From a virus: a DNA stretch of 32,062 nucleotides. Location of the stretch: positions 1 through 32,062 of IMG/VR virus record IMGVR_UViG_3300042894_003450; one strand, 5' to 3'. Below the pieces are notes generated by a model that was not told the origin of the DNA, ran no database searches, and saw only the letters and a program-made list of their open reading frames with translations. Of the stretch, positions 23,554-31,251 are shown piece after piece. Numbering within the stretch: the stretch's first letter is position 1; each line of letters opens with the position of its first letter. Position numbers and translations under genes: made by a program.

Positions 23554-24543
23554 ATGAAAACAGCACTAGTATTAGGAGCGGGAGGATTTATAGGCAATCA
23601 CCTCGTTAATAGATTGAAAAATGAAGGTTACTGGGTAAGAGGTGTGGATTTAAAGGTTCCTGAATATCAAGAAAAATCTAACGCAGATGATTTTGTTGTA
23701 GGTGATCTCAAAGAGACTATTTTAATAAACAAAGTATTCTTTGCACCCTTTCAACAAAGCATGCAAGATAAAGGTTTTGACGAAGTATATCAGCTAGCAG
23801 CTGATATGGGTGGTGCAGGTTATATATTCTCTGGTGAAAATGATGCTAACGTTATGCATAACTCTGCGGTTATTAACCTTAATGTTGCTGATGCTGCAGT
23901 AAGATATAAAGTTCAAAAGCTTTTTTATTCTTCCTCAGCTTGTATGTATCCTGAACATAACCAAATGAATCCCATTAATCCTAACTGCTCAGAGGGCTCA
24001 GCATATCCCGCTAATCCAGATAGTGAGTATGGTTGGGAGAAGCTTTTTAGTGAGCGCTTGTTTCTAGCTTATAAACGTAATTATAACTTAAATGTACGTA
24101 TTGCAAGATTTCATAATATTTTTGGACCACTCGGTACATGGAAAGGTGGTAAAGAAAAAGCACCAGCAGCTATTTGTAGAAAGGTTATCGAAGCTACTTC
24201 AGAGATTGAAATTTGGGGAGATGGTGAGCAAACACGATCGTTCTTATATATTGACGAGTGTATAGACGGTATTAGAAAATTAATGGAATCAGAATTTAGC
24301 GGACCGGTTAATATTGGCTCTGAAGAAATGGTTACAATTAACGAGCTTGTCGATATTGCGTGTAGTTTTGAAAATAAAAGTCTTGCACGTGTTCATAAGT
24401 TAGATGCTCCGCTAGGCGTCCGTGGAAGAACTTCTTGCAATAAACTTATACAACAATCAATCGGTTGGTCACCTAACTACCCTCTTAAAAAGGGACTTGA
24501 AATTGTTTACCACTGGATTAAAGAGCAATCTAGACTATCATAA
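23554..24543 (+). CDS. GDP-mannose 3,5-epimerase-like NAD-dependent sugar epimerase
   Basis: The 329-residue extended SDR protein has GAGGFIG (8-14) for NAD, AADMGGAGYIF (82-92), SSSAC (126-130), YGWEK (159-163) and REKAPAA-like KEKAPAAICRK (200-210). Measured against plant GDP-mannose 3,5-epimerase (Cys145, Tyr174, Lys217 in Arabidopsis), the candidates C130, Y159 and K202 have the same spacing. All catalytic residues are therefore retained. The reaction would turn GDP-D-mannose into GDP-L-galactose or GDP-L-gulose, a donor for the GDP-dependent GT11/GT23-like enzymes upstream. It closes the sugar island; a DUF366 gene follows after 3 bases. Other GDP/NDP-sugar epimerases are possible but less likely. 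Confidence 0.85.
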   Translation: MKTALVLGAGGFIGNHLVNRLKNEGYWVRGVDLKVPEYQEKSNADDFVVGDLKETILINKVFFAPFQQSMQDKGFDEVYQLAADMGGAGYIFSGENDANVMHNSAVINLNVADAAVRYKVQKLFYSSSACMYPEHNQMNPINPNCSEGSAYPANPDSEYGWEKLFSERLFLAYKRNYNLNVRIARFHNIFGPLGTWKGGKEKAPAAICRKVIEATSEIEIWGDGEQTRSFLYIDECIDGIRKLMESEFSGPVNIGSEEMVTINELVDIACSFENKSLARVHKLDAPLGVRGRTSCNKLIQQSIGWSPNYPLKKGLEIVYHWIKEQSRLS

Positions 24544-24546
24544 GGT

Positions 24547-25128
24547 ATGATTATTGAACAACCTCTGTATAATGGCGATTTAATTCACAAGCGTTTTGCA
24601 TATCAATTCTTTAAGAAGAATGTTTCGCCTTATGGTAATATTGTAGCGTTCCGAGCTCCTATGTTTGTGAGTGATAATCTAATCGACCTAGAAGATTCAC
24701 TAAGTAAGGATTATATTTTTAGTGATGATGCTGTTAATTTCTGCTGGGAAATTCCTAACCTTGATGCTTTTGGATCGGTGGCGTTTCAACGACTATTCAA
24801 TACAGGTATTGCAAACTTACTGTCGAATCTGATTAAGCGACCTATTGAGATGAAAGGTGATGACTTAATGGTGCACGATCAATTCACAGGTAATGATAAC
24901 GTTGTACGTCAAGTTGGTAAGGTCAGTGTCTCTATTACATACTCTAAGGATAATGTAGGTATAGGTCATACTGGTATTAACGTTAGTGCTGGTAAGAAAG
25001 CTCCTGGGTTTGCTTATAGTTCAAATCTGACTGATGAAGGTGTCGAGACATTCATGCAAAGCGTTTGTGAGTTATTTAACGAAATGGTTGCTGATATGTT
25101 TGTTGCTACTACTAAGGTAATTGTATGA
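24547..25128 (+). CDS. DUF366 family protein
   Basis: GNIVAFRAPMFVSDNLIDLEDSL (about 30-52) and the later QRLFNTGIANLLSNL, GDDLMVHDQF and GKVSVSITYSKDNVGIGHTGINVS match the order of blocks in DUF366 (GdsivaF...lvDleD...QRLl...GDDly...KlSVSIa...HxGiNi), a family known mainly from archaea, bacteria and some phages. The conserved acidic and His residues suggest an enzyme, but no reaction has been assigned that I can state. The product is 193 residues. It overlaps the clamp-loader gene by ATGA, so it belongs to the replication module rather than to the sugar island. Confidence 0.75.
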   Translation: MIIEQPLYNGDLIHKRFAYQFFKKNVSPYGNIVAFRAPMFVSDNLIDLEDSLSKDYIFSDDAVNFCWEIPNLDAFGSVAFQRLFNTGIANLLSNLIKRPIEMKGDDLMVHDQFTGNDNVVRQVGKVSVSITYSKDNVGIGHTGINVSAGKKAPGFAYSSNLTDEGVETFMQSVCELFNEMVADMFVATTKVIV

Positions 25129-25505
25129 CATTCTTCGACATCCTAAAGGATCTCTTTTTTACTAGAAAGTCCAACGTTAATCCTGAAGTCAATACAGATA
25201 CACTTCAGATGTTTACTCCATATATAGTAAACCGTTGGTATTCCTTTTCCGGTAAAGAAGAGACTATCATTGCTAATGAAACATTTAATAAATACAGCAG
25301 CTTATTTGATGACAAGCATGAGATGTATAAGTTTTATTATCACCTAATACCATCTTCCAGATTCAAGCGCATCTCTTATGTAAAGAAGAAAAAAGAAGAA
25401 GCGGTAAAGGAAGATAAAGATATTGAAATTATAGCGAAGAATAGGATGATATCGCAACGTGAATTGAAAATGTATATGGCTTTTCTACCTAAGTCAGATA
25501 ACTAA
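25125..25505 (+). CDS. 62: Sliding clamp loader small subunit (gp62-like)
   Basis: The 126-residue product follows the pattern of short gp62 proteins in T4-like marine phages: FFDILKDLFFTRK at the start, PYIVNRWYSF (VNR-S block), DDKHEMYKFYYHLIPSSRFKRISYVKKKK (Y-Y-H-L-P...R segment), and a C-terminal IEIIAKNRMISQRELKMYMAFL helix pair. T4 gp62 is longer (187 residues) but divergent; marine relatives are near this size. It works with gp44 to load the gp45 clamp for DNA replication and late transcription. The gp44 partner is not in the window. It is coupled upstream by ATGA. Confidence 0.65.
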   Translation: MTFFDILKDLFFTRKSNVNPEVNTDTLQMFTPYIVNRWYSFSGKEETIIANETFNKYSSLFDDKHEMYKFYYHLIPSSRFKRISYVKKKKEEAVKEDKDIEIIAKNRMISQRELKMYMAFLPKSDN

Positions 25506-25510
25506 GGTAT

Positions 25511-25924
25511 ATGGCACACATTGACCAGCTAGCTCCACTACGAAGCAATATTGATCTATCCAGTCACTCTGAAGGTGACTTTGGTATAGAAGATTACGCA
25601 CTAAGTTTTATATTTGATGATATTATTCTTGTAGAGTACATCGATATGAACAGCACTAAAGAGGGTATCACAAGAGGTGGAATTGTAATACCTTCAAACG
25701 CACTTAAACAAGCATGGCGTAAAGCAAAAGTTATTCTAGTTGGCCCACAAGCGAAATATACTAAAGTTGGAGATATTGTTATATTTCCAAACAATCTAGG
25801 TGTCACAGTTTCAAATATGGACATTGTCGATGTTGGTAGAGTTGATAAGGGTGTGTTCTTAAATGAAAGCCGTATTTTCGGCATATGTAAACCAAAGGAT
25901 GATTGTCACAAGACCAACGCTTGA
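25511..25924 (+). CDS. GroES-like co-chaperonin (gp31-type role)
   Basis: The middle of this 137-residue protein has a GroES layout. FIFDDIILVEYIDM is the first strand, KEGITRGGIVIPSNA resembles the mobile loop plus GGIVIP motif of GroES, and KAKVILVGPQAKYTKVGDIVIFP matches the gkVvavGxG...VkvGDxVlf block. SRIFGICKP ends the domain. T4 gp31 replaces host GroES to fold the large capsid protein gp23, and a like role is probable. The first 25 residues are an extra acidic segment. The gene starts 5 bases after the clamp loader and overlaps the next gene by 26 bases. Confidence 0.7.
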   Translation: MAHIDQLAPLRSNIDLSSHSEGDFGIEDYALSFIFDDIILVEYIDMNSTKEGITRGGIVIPSNALKQAWRKAKVILVGPQAKYTKVGDIVIFPNNLGVTVSNMDIVDVGRVDKGVFLNESRIFGICKPKDDCHKTNA

Positions 25925-26276
25925 GCAATTACTGCTCAATAATGTATTAGATTTGAGATTCGTTCGTCGAATCCAAGTACCAGGTAGACCAGCGACAAGA
26001 CGAATGCTGTGTACTAAATCGTATGATCTGCTGAATACAACAAACGGTAAAATAGTACTTAACTATACCCCACCTAAACGCGGCAAACAAATTAACGAAG
26101 CAAAGGATAATGCGTGTGTAGTGTGGGATATAATAATGCAAAATTATAGAGTTGTATCTGCAGAGGGTGTTAATATTATTAAGCAAATACCTGCAAATGA
26201 GGAGTTTTGGAATTTCTTTAACAAAGAGATTTACACAATGAATCAAGCACAAAAATTAGAATACATGGACTCATGA
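25899..26276 (+). CDS. Small conserved phage protein (SH3-like / DUF2693-like)
   Basis: I choose the ATG at 25899 over one at 25863, because TLEQLLLNNVLDLRFVRRI then becomes the N-terminus as in SH3-barrel phage proteins (DUF2693-like) that begin with a short helix and a VxVxFxK strand. RRMLCTKSYDLLN and VVWDIIMQNYRVVSAEGVNIIKQIP are conserved-looking blocks. The 125-residue protein has no catalytic motif; such proteins may bind nucleic acid or protein. It overlaps its neighbours by 26 and 4 bases. Domain naming is tentative. Confidence 0.55.
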   Translation: MIVTRPTLEQLLLNNVLDLRFVRRIQVPGRPATRRMLCTKSYDLLNTTNGKIVLNYTPPKRGKQINEAKDNACVVWDIIMQNYRVVSAEGVNIIKQIPANEEFWNFFNKEIYTMNQAQKLEYMDS

Positions 26277-26617
26277 AGCGTATAGAAGATTATAGTAACA
26301 CACTAAGAATGTATTTGCAGAACACTGTTACTGTAAAATGTAATAATAAGGTTCTTAAAACAGGTAAATTAAAACTGTTTAATATTAAGCAATATTTTAT
26401 CAAATTATACATTGAGACAAGCAAAGGTGAAATTAAAATTATAGAGTTGCCATACCCGTACGATGTATACTCTGTAAAAAATAAGTGTGTATTAAATTAC
26501 AAGCTCAATACGCTTGCTAATAACTCACTCTATATGATGTCGAGATTAAAGAATATTAGTTCATCTAACGCATTAAAAATTTACGATCAGACGGTAGATA
26601 TTATAAGCCTGAACTAA
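26273..26617 (+). CDS. Small hypothetical phage protein with beta-barrel pattern
   Basis: The 114-residue basic product contains NTVTVKCNNKVLKTGKLKLFNIKQYFIKLYIETSKGEIKIIELPYPYDV, an alternation of strands and turns typical of SH3/Sm-like small barrels. It is otherwise unknown to me. The ATG overlaps the preceding stop (ATGA), which argues for coupled translation with the SH3-like gene; both could be paralogous single-barrel proteins, though I see no clear sequence identity. Its last codons form one arm of an inverted repeat spanning the start of the helicase gene. Confidence 0.55.
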   Translation: MKRIEDYSNTLRMYLQNTVTVKCNNKVLKTGKLKLFNIKQYFIKLYIETSKGEIKIIELPYPYDVYSVKNKCVLNYKLNTLANNSLYMMSRLKNISSSNALKIYDQTVDIISLN

Positions 26618-26654
26618 GGAACTAACATATAATCATTATATGTTCTCAGGCTTA
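26604..26654 (+). promoter_or_regulatory. Nested inverted repeats over the helicase start codon
   Basis: An outer 9-bp pair TAAGCCTGA (26604-26612) / TCAGGCTTA (26646-26654) encloses CATATAA-TCA-TTATATG (26626-26642). The helicase ATG (26640-26642) lies in the inner stem. TATAAT (26628-26633) is also a possible -10 element. The structure could regulate initiation. Confidence 0.4.
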
Positions 26655-28283
26655 ATCAGTAAATTTCCAGATAAATATACACCAAGTTCGCAACAACATA
26701 ACCTAATTAAAAACATCGAGAAAGCATTCGATGATGGTTATAAGTTTGTTGTGTGTAGTGCTCCAACAGGTTCAGGTAAGTCATTTATATCAAAGACACT
26801 AGGTAATGCTACAAAAGAGGCATCTGAATCATATACAGATCTTGTAACATCTTATCAAATCTACAAGCGTACTCATACAGGTGGATACGCTCATGCTAGT
26901 GATATTGAAGAAGAAGAGCCTTATGGAACTGTTGCGTTAACAATTACCAAGGCTCTACAAGATCAGTATAAGGAATTGTTTGATGATGTCGCTGTACTTA
27001 AGGGTAAATCCAACTACAAGTGTTCATACGATGAAAACTTTACTGTAGAATATGCTCCGTGCATGTATCTAAAGAAATTGAGAGATGATTGCTGGTCAAA
27101 GGATAGCTGCCCTTATTACAAAGCTCGCAACACTGCGATTGTATCTAAGTTTGCTACATATAACTATAATATGTTCTTCTCTTTGCCAGATGAGTTTAAG
27201 CGTCGTCAGGTAATGGTGTGTGATGAAGCTTCTGAATTAGAAGATCAGCTTGTTAAAGAATATACATGCACAGTTAATTTTAGTTTCCTTAAGAAGCTAG
27301 AACTTCCGATTTTTGCATTTCCTAATAGTGATTACGGTAAAGCTGGTAAGTGGGTGCATACTCTATACTCAAATGTTGTAGATAAAGTTGACGAAATTAC
27401 AGAATTAATTAAAGCTAAAGAAGGTAAGACAGTAGAGAAGACTCTTAATGCTCGTAAAGATGATCTTATTATGCTAAATGGTCTACGTAGCAAGTTAAAG
27501 ACTCTAATTGAAACGTGGAATCAAAGTGAGTATCTTTTTGAAAGAGATGCAAAAGCAATCACATTCATTCCTCTTAAAGTTGATAAGTTAGCTGCTAATT
27601 TATTTGATCATGCAGATAAAGTAATTCTTATGTCTGCAACAATTATTGACCCTCAGAATTTCTGTAAGGGTTTAGGTATTACTAAATTTAAATATATTGA
27701 AGCTGAGTCGACATTCGATGCATCAAAAGCACCTATCTATGCAAATACAAAGGTGAAGCTTAACTATGCAAATCTACAATCTAACTTACCTAAGATCGTA
27801 GATCAAATTAAAGCTATATGTCAATCTCATAAGGATGAGAAGGGTATTATTCACACGCAGACTAACACGATTACGAAGTATGTTCAAGATAATATTCCAC
27901 ACGATACAAGATTCTTATTTCGTGAACCAGGTGTAAAGAACGAAGATTTGTTAGATACACACTATAATACATCTGATCCAACTGTACTTGTATCACCTTC
28001 TATGTCACACGGGGTAGATCTTAAAGGTGATCTTGCAAGGTTTCAAATTATTATCAAGGCTCCTTATCTACCAACAAAGGATATTAGAGTAGAAAGAATG
28101 ATGAAATTGGATCAGAGTTGGTACATGAATAAAATGCTTAGCTCACTTATTCAATCTTGCGGTCGTGGTATCCGATCTCAGAAAGATCATTGTGTTACAT
28201 ATATTCTTGATGGGTCTATTATTGAGCAAATTATTAGGAATAAAGCAAAGATTCCAAAATATTTCATCGATAGATTTATGTAA
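26640..28283 (+). CDS. XPD/DinG-like superfamily 2 DNA helicase with Fe-S cysteines
   Basis: The 547-residue product has Walker A APTGSGKS (41-48), Walker B VMVCDEAS (191-198, DEAS in place of DEAH), motif III-like ILMSATI, and motif VI QSCGRGIRS (505-513). Between motifs I and II, four cysteines C128, C141, C151 and C157 (in SNYKC, APC, DDC, DSCPYY) have the order of the 4Fe-4S domain of XPD, DinG and Rad3 helicases. These unwind DNA 5'-3' in repair, and DinG also removes R-loops. T4 itself lacks such a protein (UvsW and Dda are different types). It is slightly shorter than DinG. The start is chosen by the hydrophobic N-terminus and the ATG after the 22-base gap. Confidence 0.88.
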   Translation: MFSGLISKFPDKYTPSSQQHNLIKNIEKAFDDGYKFVVCSAPTGSGKSFISKTLGNATKEASESYTDLVTSYQIYKRTHTGGYAHASDIEEEEPYGTVALTITKALQDQYKELFDDVAVLKGKSNYKCSYDENFTVEYAPCMYLKKLRDDCWSKDSCPYYKARNTAIVSKFATYNYNMFFSLPDEFKRRQVMVCDEASELEDQLVKEYTCTVNFSFLKKLELPIFAFPNSDYGKAGKWVHTLYSNVVDKVDEITELIKAKEGKTVEKTLNARKDDLIMLNGLRSKLKTLIETWNQSEYLFERDAKAITFIPLKVDKLAANLFDHADKVILMSATIIDPQNFCKGLGITKFKYIEAESTFDASKAPIYANTKVKLNYANLQSNLPKIVDQIKAICQSHKDEKGIIHTQTNTITKYVQDNIPHDTRFLFREPGVKNEDLLDTHYNTSDPTVLVSPSMSHGVDLKGDLARFQIIIKAPYLPTKDIRVERMMKLDQSWYMNKMLSSLIQSCGRGIRSQKDHCVTYILDGSIIEQIIRNKAKIPKYFIDRFM

Positions 28284-28289
28284 TAAATA
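28282..28289 (+). promoter_or_regulatory. Late-type promoter box AATAAATA
   Basis: AATAAATA (one mismatch to TATAAATA) overlaps the helicase stop and ends 6 bases before the GTG at 28296. The predicted transcription start is one base before the start codon. Confidence 0.5.
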
Positions 28290-28295
28290 TATCAT

Positions 28296-29417
28296 GTGAA
28301 GAATAGAGGATTCTACTGGGAAATAAAAGACATATTAACTCAATTTGTCGCTGCATTTGATGATACTGTAATATCGCGTTACGATAAAAATAGATATGCA
28401 AAAGAAACTATTGAGGTACGATATGTTTTTGGTCCTAAGCAGAGAGTGATGTATGACATAATTAACAAAGCTCAAAACTTAACGCTGCCAGCGATTGCGG
28501 TTAATATAACAGGCATTACGCGTGATGAATCTAGAGTCTTTAATAAGCTTGAACCATCTTATCTACCAGGTGTAGCATCACAATATGGACCAAGAGTAGC
28601 AAAAGTTCCTGCACCTGTACCAATAAACATAGAGGTTAGTATGTCAATACTGTCAAGGTATATGACAGATATGGATCAAATTCTATCTAATTTTGTACCA
28701 TATAATAACCCCTATGTTATATTGTCGTGGTTACTACCTGAAGAGTTTGGAGTAGCATATAATACAGAGATAAGATCTGAGGTTCTGTGGAGTGGCTCTG
28801 TGAGCTTAACAGAACCTACAGATCTAACATACTCTGACAAATTTAGAATAGTTGGTGACACCTCCTTCACTATTAAAACATGGTTATTCAAGGAAGCTAA
28901 GGATCCGATGAATATAATTTATAAGGTCGATGCTAACTTTTTTAATGTTAATATTAATAATAAAATTATAGGTTATGAAGACTATGCAACATATAGCGAT
29001 ATACCTATTAATTACGATTATACAGATGTTGTAACTGTATCAGCAATTCCGTCATTTACTAACTTATTTTATACAACATCTGGATCAACTCTTCCAGTTT
29101 ACAAGCCTATAACTATAGATCGAGGAAAGGATAATTCCTTTATCGTATACGGTAAGAGATTTGATTATAATAATACATTCTACTTATCTGCAAATACTTC
29201 GAATTTTTATAAAGATTATACAGCGGTTAAAACTGCAAAGAGTCCTATAATCAGTGCTTACGATATAACAGATAAGGTATCTGTCTTGAATGATAGTATA
29301 TTTACACTAAATCTACCTACCAATACGTTATCAGCGGCTGGTAATTTTACTATCGTATCAGCAAATAGTGCAGGTTGGGTAAGTACTAATGCTGGTTATG
29401 TGATAACAGTAGAGTAA
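28296..29417 (+). CDS. 15: Tail sheath stabiliser and completion protein (gp15-like) with C-terminal extension
   Basis: The first 210 residues follow T4 gp15: GFYWEIKDILTQFVAAFDDTVISRYDK at the start, IEVRYVFGPKQR (the VPlrYGpKer block), then VPINIEVSMSILSRYMTDMDQILSNFVPYNNPY (vPi.m.F.l.iyTRyqDDmfQIiEqimPyF block), and EIRSEVLWSG. gp15 forms a hexameric ring at the head-proximal end of the tail. Start is GTG at 28296, since the ATG two bases earlier is followed at once by a stop. At 373 residues it is about 100 longer than T4 gp15; residues about 230-373 look like Ig/IPT-type beta domains (FIVYGKRFDYNNTFYLS...). The portal gene follows 17 bases later. Confidence 0.72.
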   Translation: MKNRGFYWEIKDILTQFVAAFDDTVISRYDKNRYAKETIEVRYVFGPKQRVMYDIINKAQNLTLPAIAVNITGITRDESRVFNKLEPSYLPGVASQYGPRVAKVPAPVPINIEVSMSILSRYMTDMDQILSNFVPYNNPYVILSWLLPEEFGVAYNTEIRSEVLWSGSVSLTEPTDLTYSDKFRIVGDTSFTIKTWLFKEAKDPMNIIYKVDANFFNVNINNKIIGYEDYATYSDIPINYDYTDVVTVSAIPSFTNLFYTTSGSTLPVYKPITIDRGKDNSFIVYGKRFDYNNTFYLSANTSNFYKDYTAVKTAKSPIISAYDITDKVSVLNDSIFTLNLPTNTLSAAGNFTIVSANSAGWVSTNAGYVITVE

Positions 29418-29434
29418 ATATATATTACTAAGCG

Positions 29435-31240
29435 ATGCCAGATACAACACCAAATAGAAACGCTAACTCCGTAACAAACGATGGTAGAGCATCTACATTC
29501 GGTAGAAATCTTAAAGCGTTCATTCAGAATAGATTGCCATATTCTAATATAGTAGATACAGAAAATAATGATCTGAATCCTAAATATAAGACGTTTGCTT
29601 CTGCTGGTATGAGACGTTCTGAAGCTCTTGCTAAGAACTCTGTATCTATCTCTAACGAATATAATAACTTACCTATTGGATCAATGGGTAAGGATACATC
29701 GTTCGGTCAAGTAATGTATGCTAACCTTCAAGAAAATAAAGGCGGCAGATTAAGAGACTATAGAATAATGGCAGCATATTCTGATGTAGCAGACGCGCTA
29801 GATGAGATATGCGACGAGACTATCAACACTGATGAAAACGGTGCTGAGCTTAATATAAAGTATCGTGACGTAGAACTAAACACAGATAGTAAAATTGCAT
29901 TAGATAAAGAGTTTAGTAAATTTGGAGAGTATTTCGATCTTAAAAATAAAGGCTGGCAGTACTTTAGACAGTTAATGGTAGAAGGTGAGCTATTCTTCGA
30001 GTTAATTATCCATAAAGATTATATAGATGAAGGGGTATTAGGTGTTATAAATTTACCAGGTGAATTAATCGACCCTGTTTATAACAACATTCAGAATATG
30101 ATGGTAAAAGGCTTTATATACAGAAAGCCTATATTTGATCCAACTAAGCCTGATAAGGTAGAACGCTTTGATTATATACCTCTAGATCAGAATCAGGTTG
30201 TTTATGTAAACTCTGGTGTCATGAACGAGACAAAGAATATGGTTCTACCATTTCTTGAAAATGCTAGACGTGCATATAGACAGTTGTCTCTAATTGAGGA
30301 TGCCATTGTTATCTATCGTTTGGTCCGTGCACCAGAACGACTTGTATTCAATGTTGATGTTGGTAATATGCCTGCACCTAAAGCAGAAGCATATCTTAAA
30401 AAATTAATTAACAACTACTGGTCATCGAAAACATTTGATATAGATCAGACAGATGTGGTTAAGAAATTTAACCCTCAGTCAATGTTAGACGCGTTTTGGT
30501 TTCCTAAGCGTCAAGGATCAGAAGGTTCATCTGTAAGTCAATTAGCTGGTGGCCAGAATTTAGGCGAACTAGCTGACCTAATGTACTTTATTAAGAAGCT
30601 ATATCGCTCACTTAAGGTGCCAACTTCAAGACTGGATCCTGAGGATGCTTTCCGTGATGGGTCTGAAATTTTACGTGAAGAATTAAAGTTTGCTAGGTTC
30701 ATAATTAGACAGCAACAACGTTTTGCTACTGGTATTAAGAGAGGGTTTATTACTCACTTAAAACTAAAAGGTCTGTGGGATAAGTACGAGCTAACAGATA
30801 ACAACATCGATATTCAATTTAATGTACCTACTAACTTCTATGAGTTAAGAGAAAATCAAAGAATTGAAATGAAAGCTGCGACATATAACTCAGTCGCAAA
30901 TAATGAATTTGTATCTAAGACATACGCACAAAAGAAGTATCTTGGCTGGAAGGATAAAGATATTTTAGCTAATAGAGAGTTCTTACGTAAAGATGCAGAA
31001 CTACAATGGGAGCTTCAACAGATAGCAACTGCGGGTCCTGCTTGGAAAGAGCAAGCTATCGCTACTGATATCAGCGGTGGTATGGGTGGTGAAATGGGTG
31101 GAGGCATGGAAGCCCCAATGCCAGCAGCAGGTGGAGGTGGTGTTCCTCCTTTCACAGGTGGTCCAGCGACGCCTGAAGGTGCAACTCCGGCAGCTCCACC
31201 AGAAGGTGCGGCTCCTGAAGGTGGACCTGCACCTGCTTAA
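29435..31240 (+). CDS. 20: Portal vertex protein (gp20)
   Basis: The 601-residue product is a T4-type portal. LSLIEDAIVIYRLVRAPERLVFNVDVGNMP (about 283-312), then YLKKLINNYWSSKTFD and NPQSMLDAFWFPKRQGSEGSSVSQLAGGQNLGELADLMYFIKKLYRSLKVPTSRL, is the most conserved gp20 stretch and is commonly used as a marker. Twelve copies form the ring through which DNA is packaged and ejected and to which the neck binds. Residues about 550-601 form a Gly/Pro/Ala/Glu-rich low-complexity tail that T4 gp20 (524 residues) lacks. The upstream box is weak (AGTAAATA at 29413-29420). Confidence 0.97.
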   Translation: MPDTTPNRNANSVTNDGRASTFGRNLKAFIQNRLPYSNIVDTENNDLNPKYKTFASAGMRRSEALAKNSVSISNEYNNLPIGSMGKDTSFGQVMYANLQENKGGRLRDYRIMAAYSDVADALDEICDETINTDENGAELNIKYRDVELNTDSKIALDKEFSKFGEYFDLKNKGWQYFRQLMVEGELFFELIIHKDYIDEGVLGVINLPGELIDPVYNNIQNMMVKGFIYRKPIFDPTKPDKVERFDYIPLDQNQVVYVNSGVMNETKNMVLPFLENARRAYRQLSLIEDAIVIYRLVRAPERLVFNVDVGNMPAPKAEAYLKKLINNYWSSKTFDIDQTDVVKKFNPQSMLDAFWFPKRQGSEGSSVSQLAGGQNLGELADLMYFIKKLYRSLKVPTSRLDPEDAFRDGSEILREELKFARFIIRQQQRFATGIKRGFITHLKLKGLWDKYELTDNNIDIQFNVPTNFYELRENQRIEMKAATYNSVANNEFVSKTYAQKKYLGWKDKDILANREFLRKDAELQWELQQIATAGPAWKEQAIATDISGGMGGEMGGGMEAPMPAAGGGGVPPFTGGPATPEGATPAAPPEGAAPEGGPAPA

Positions 31241-31246
31241 TAAATA
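31239..31246 (+). promoter_or_regulatory. Late-type promoter box AATAAATA
   Basis: AATAAATA (one mismatch to TATAAATA) ends 5 bases before the ATG at 31252. The predicted transcription start falls on the A of the ATG, as at 3316 and 5451. Confidence 0.52.
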
Positions 31247-31251
31247 GTAAT

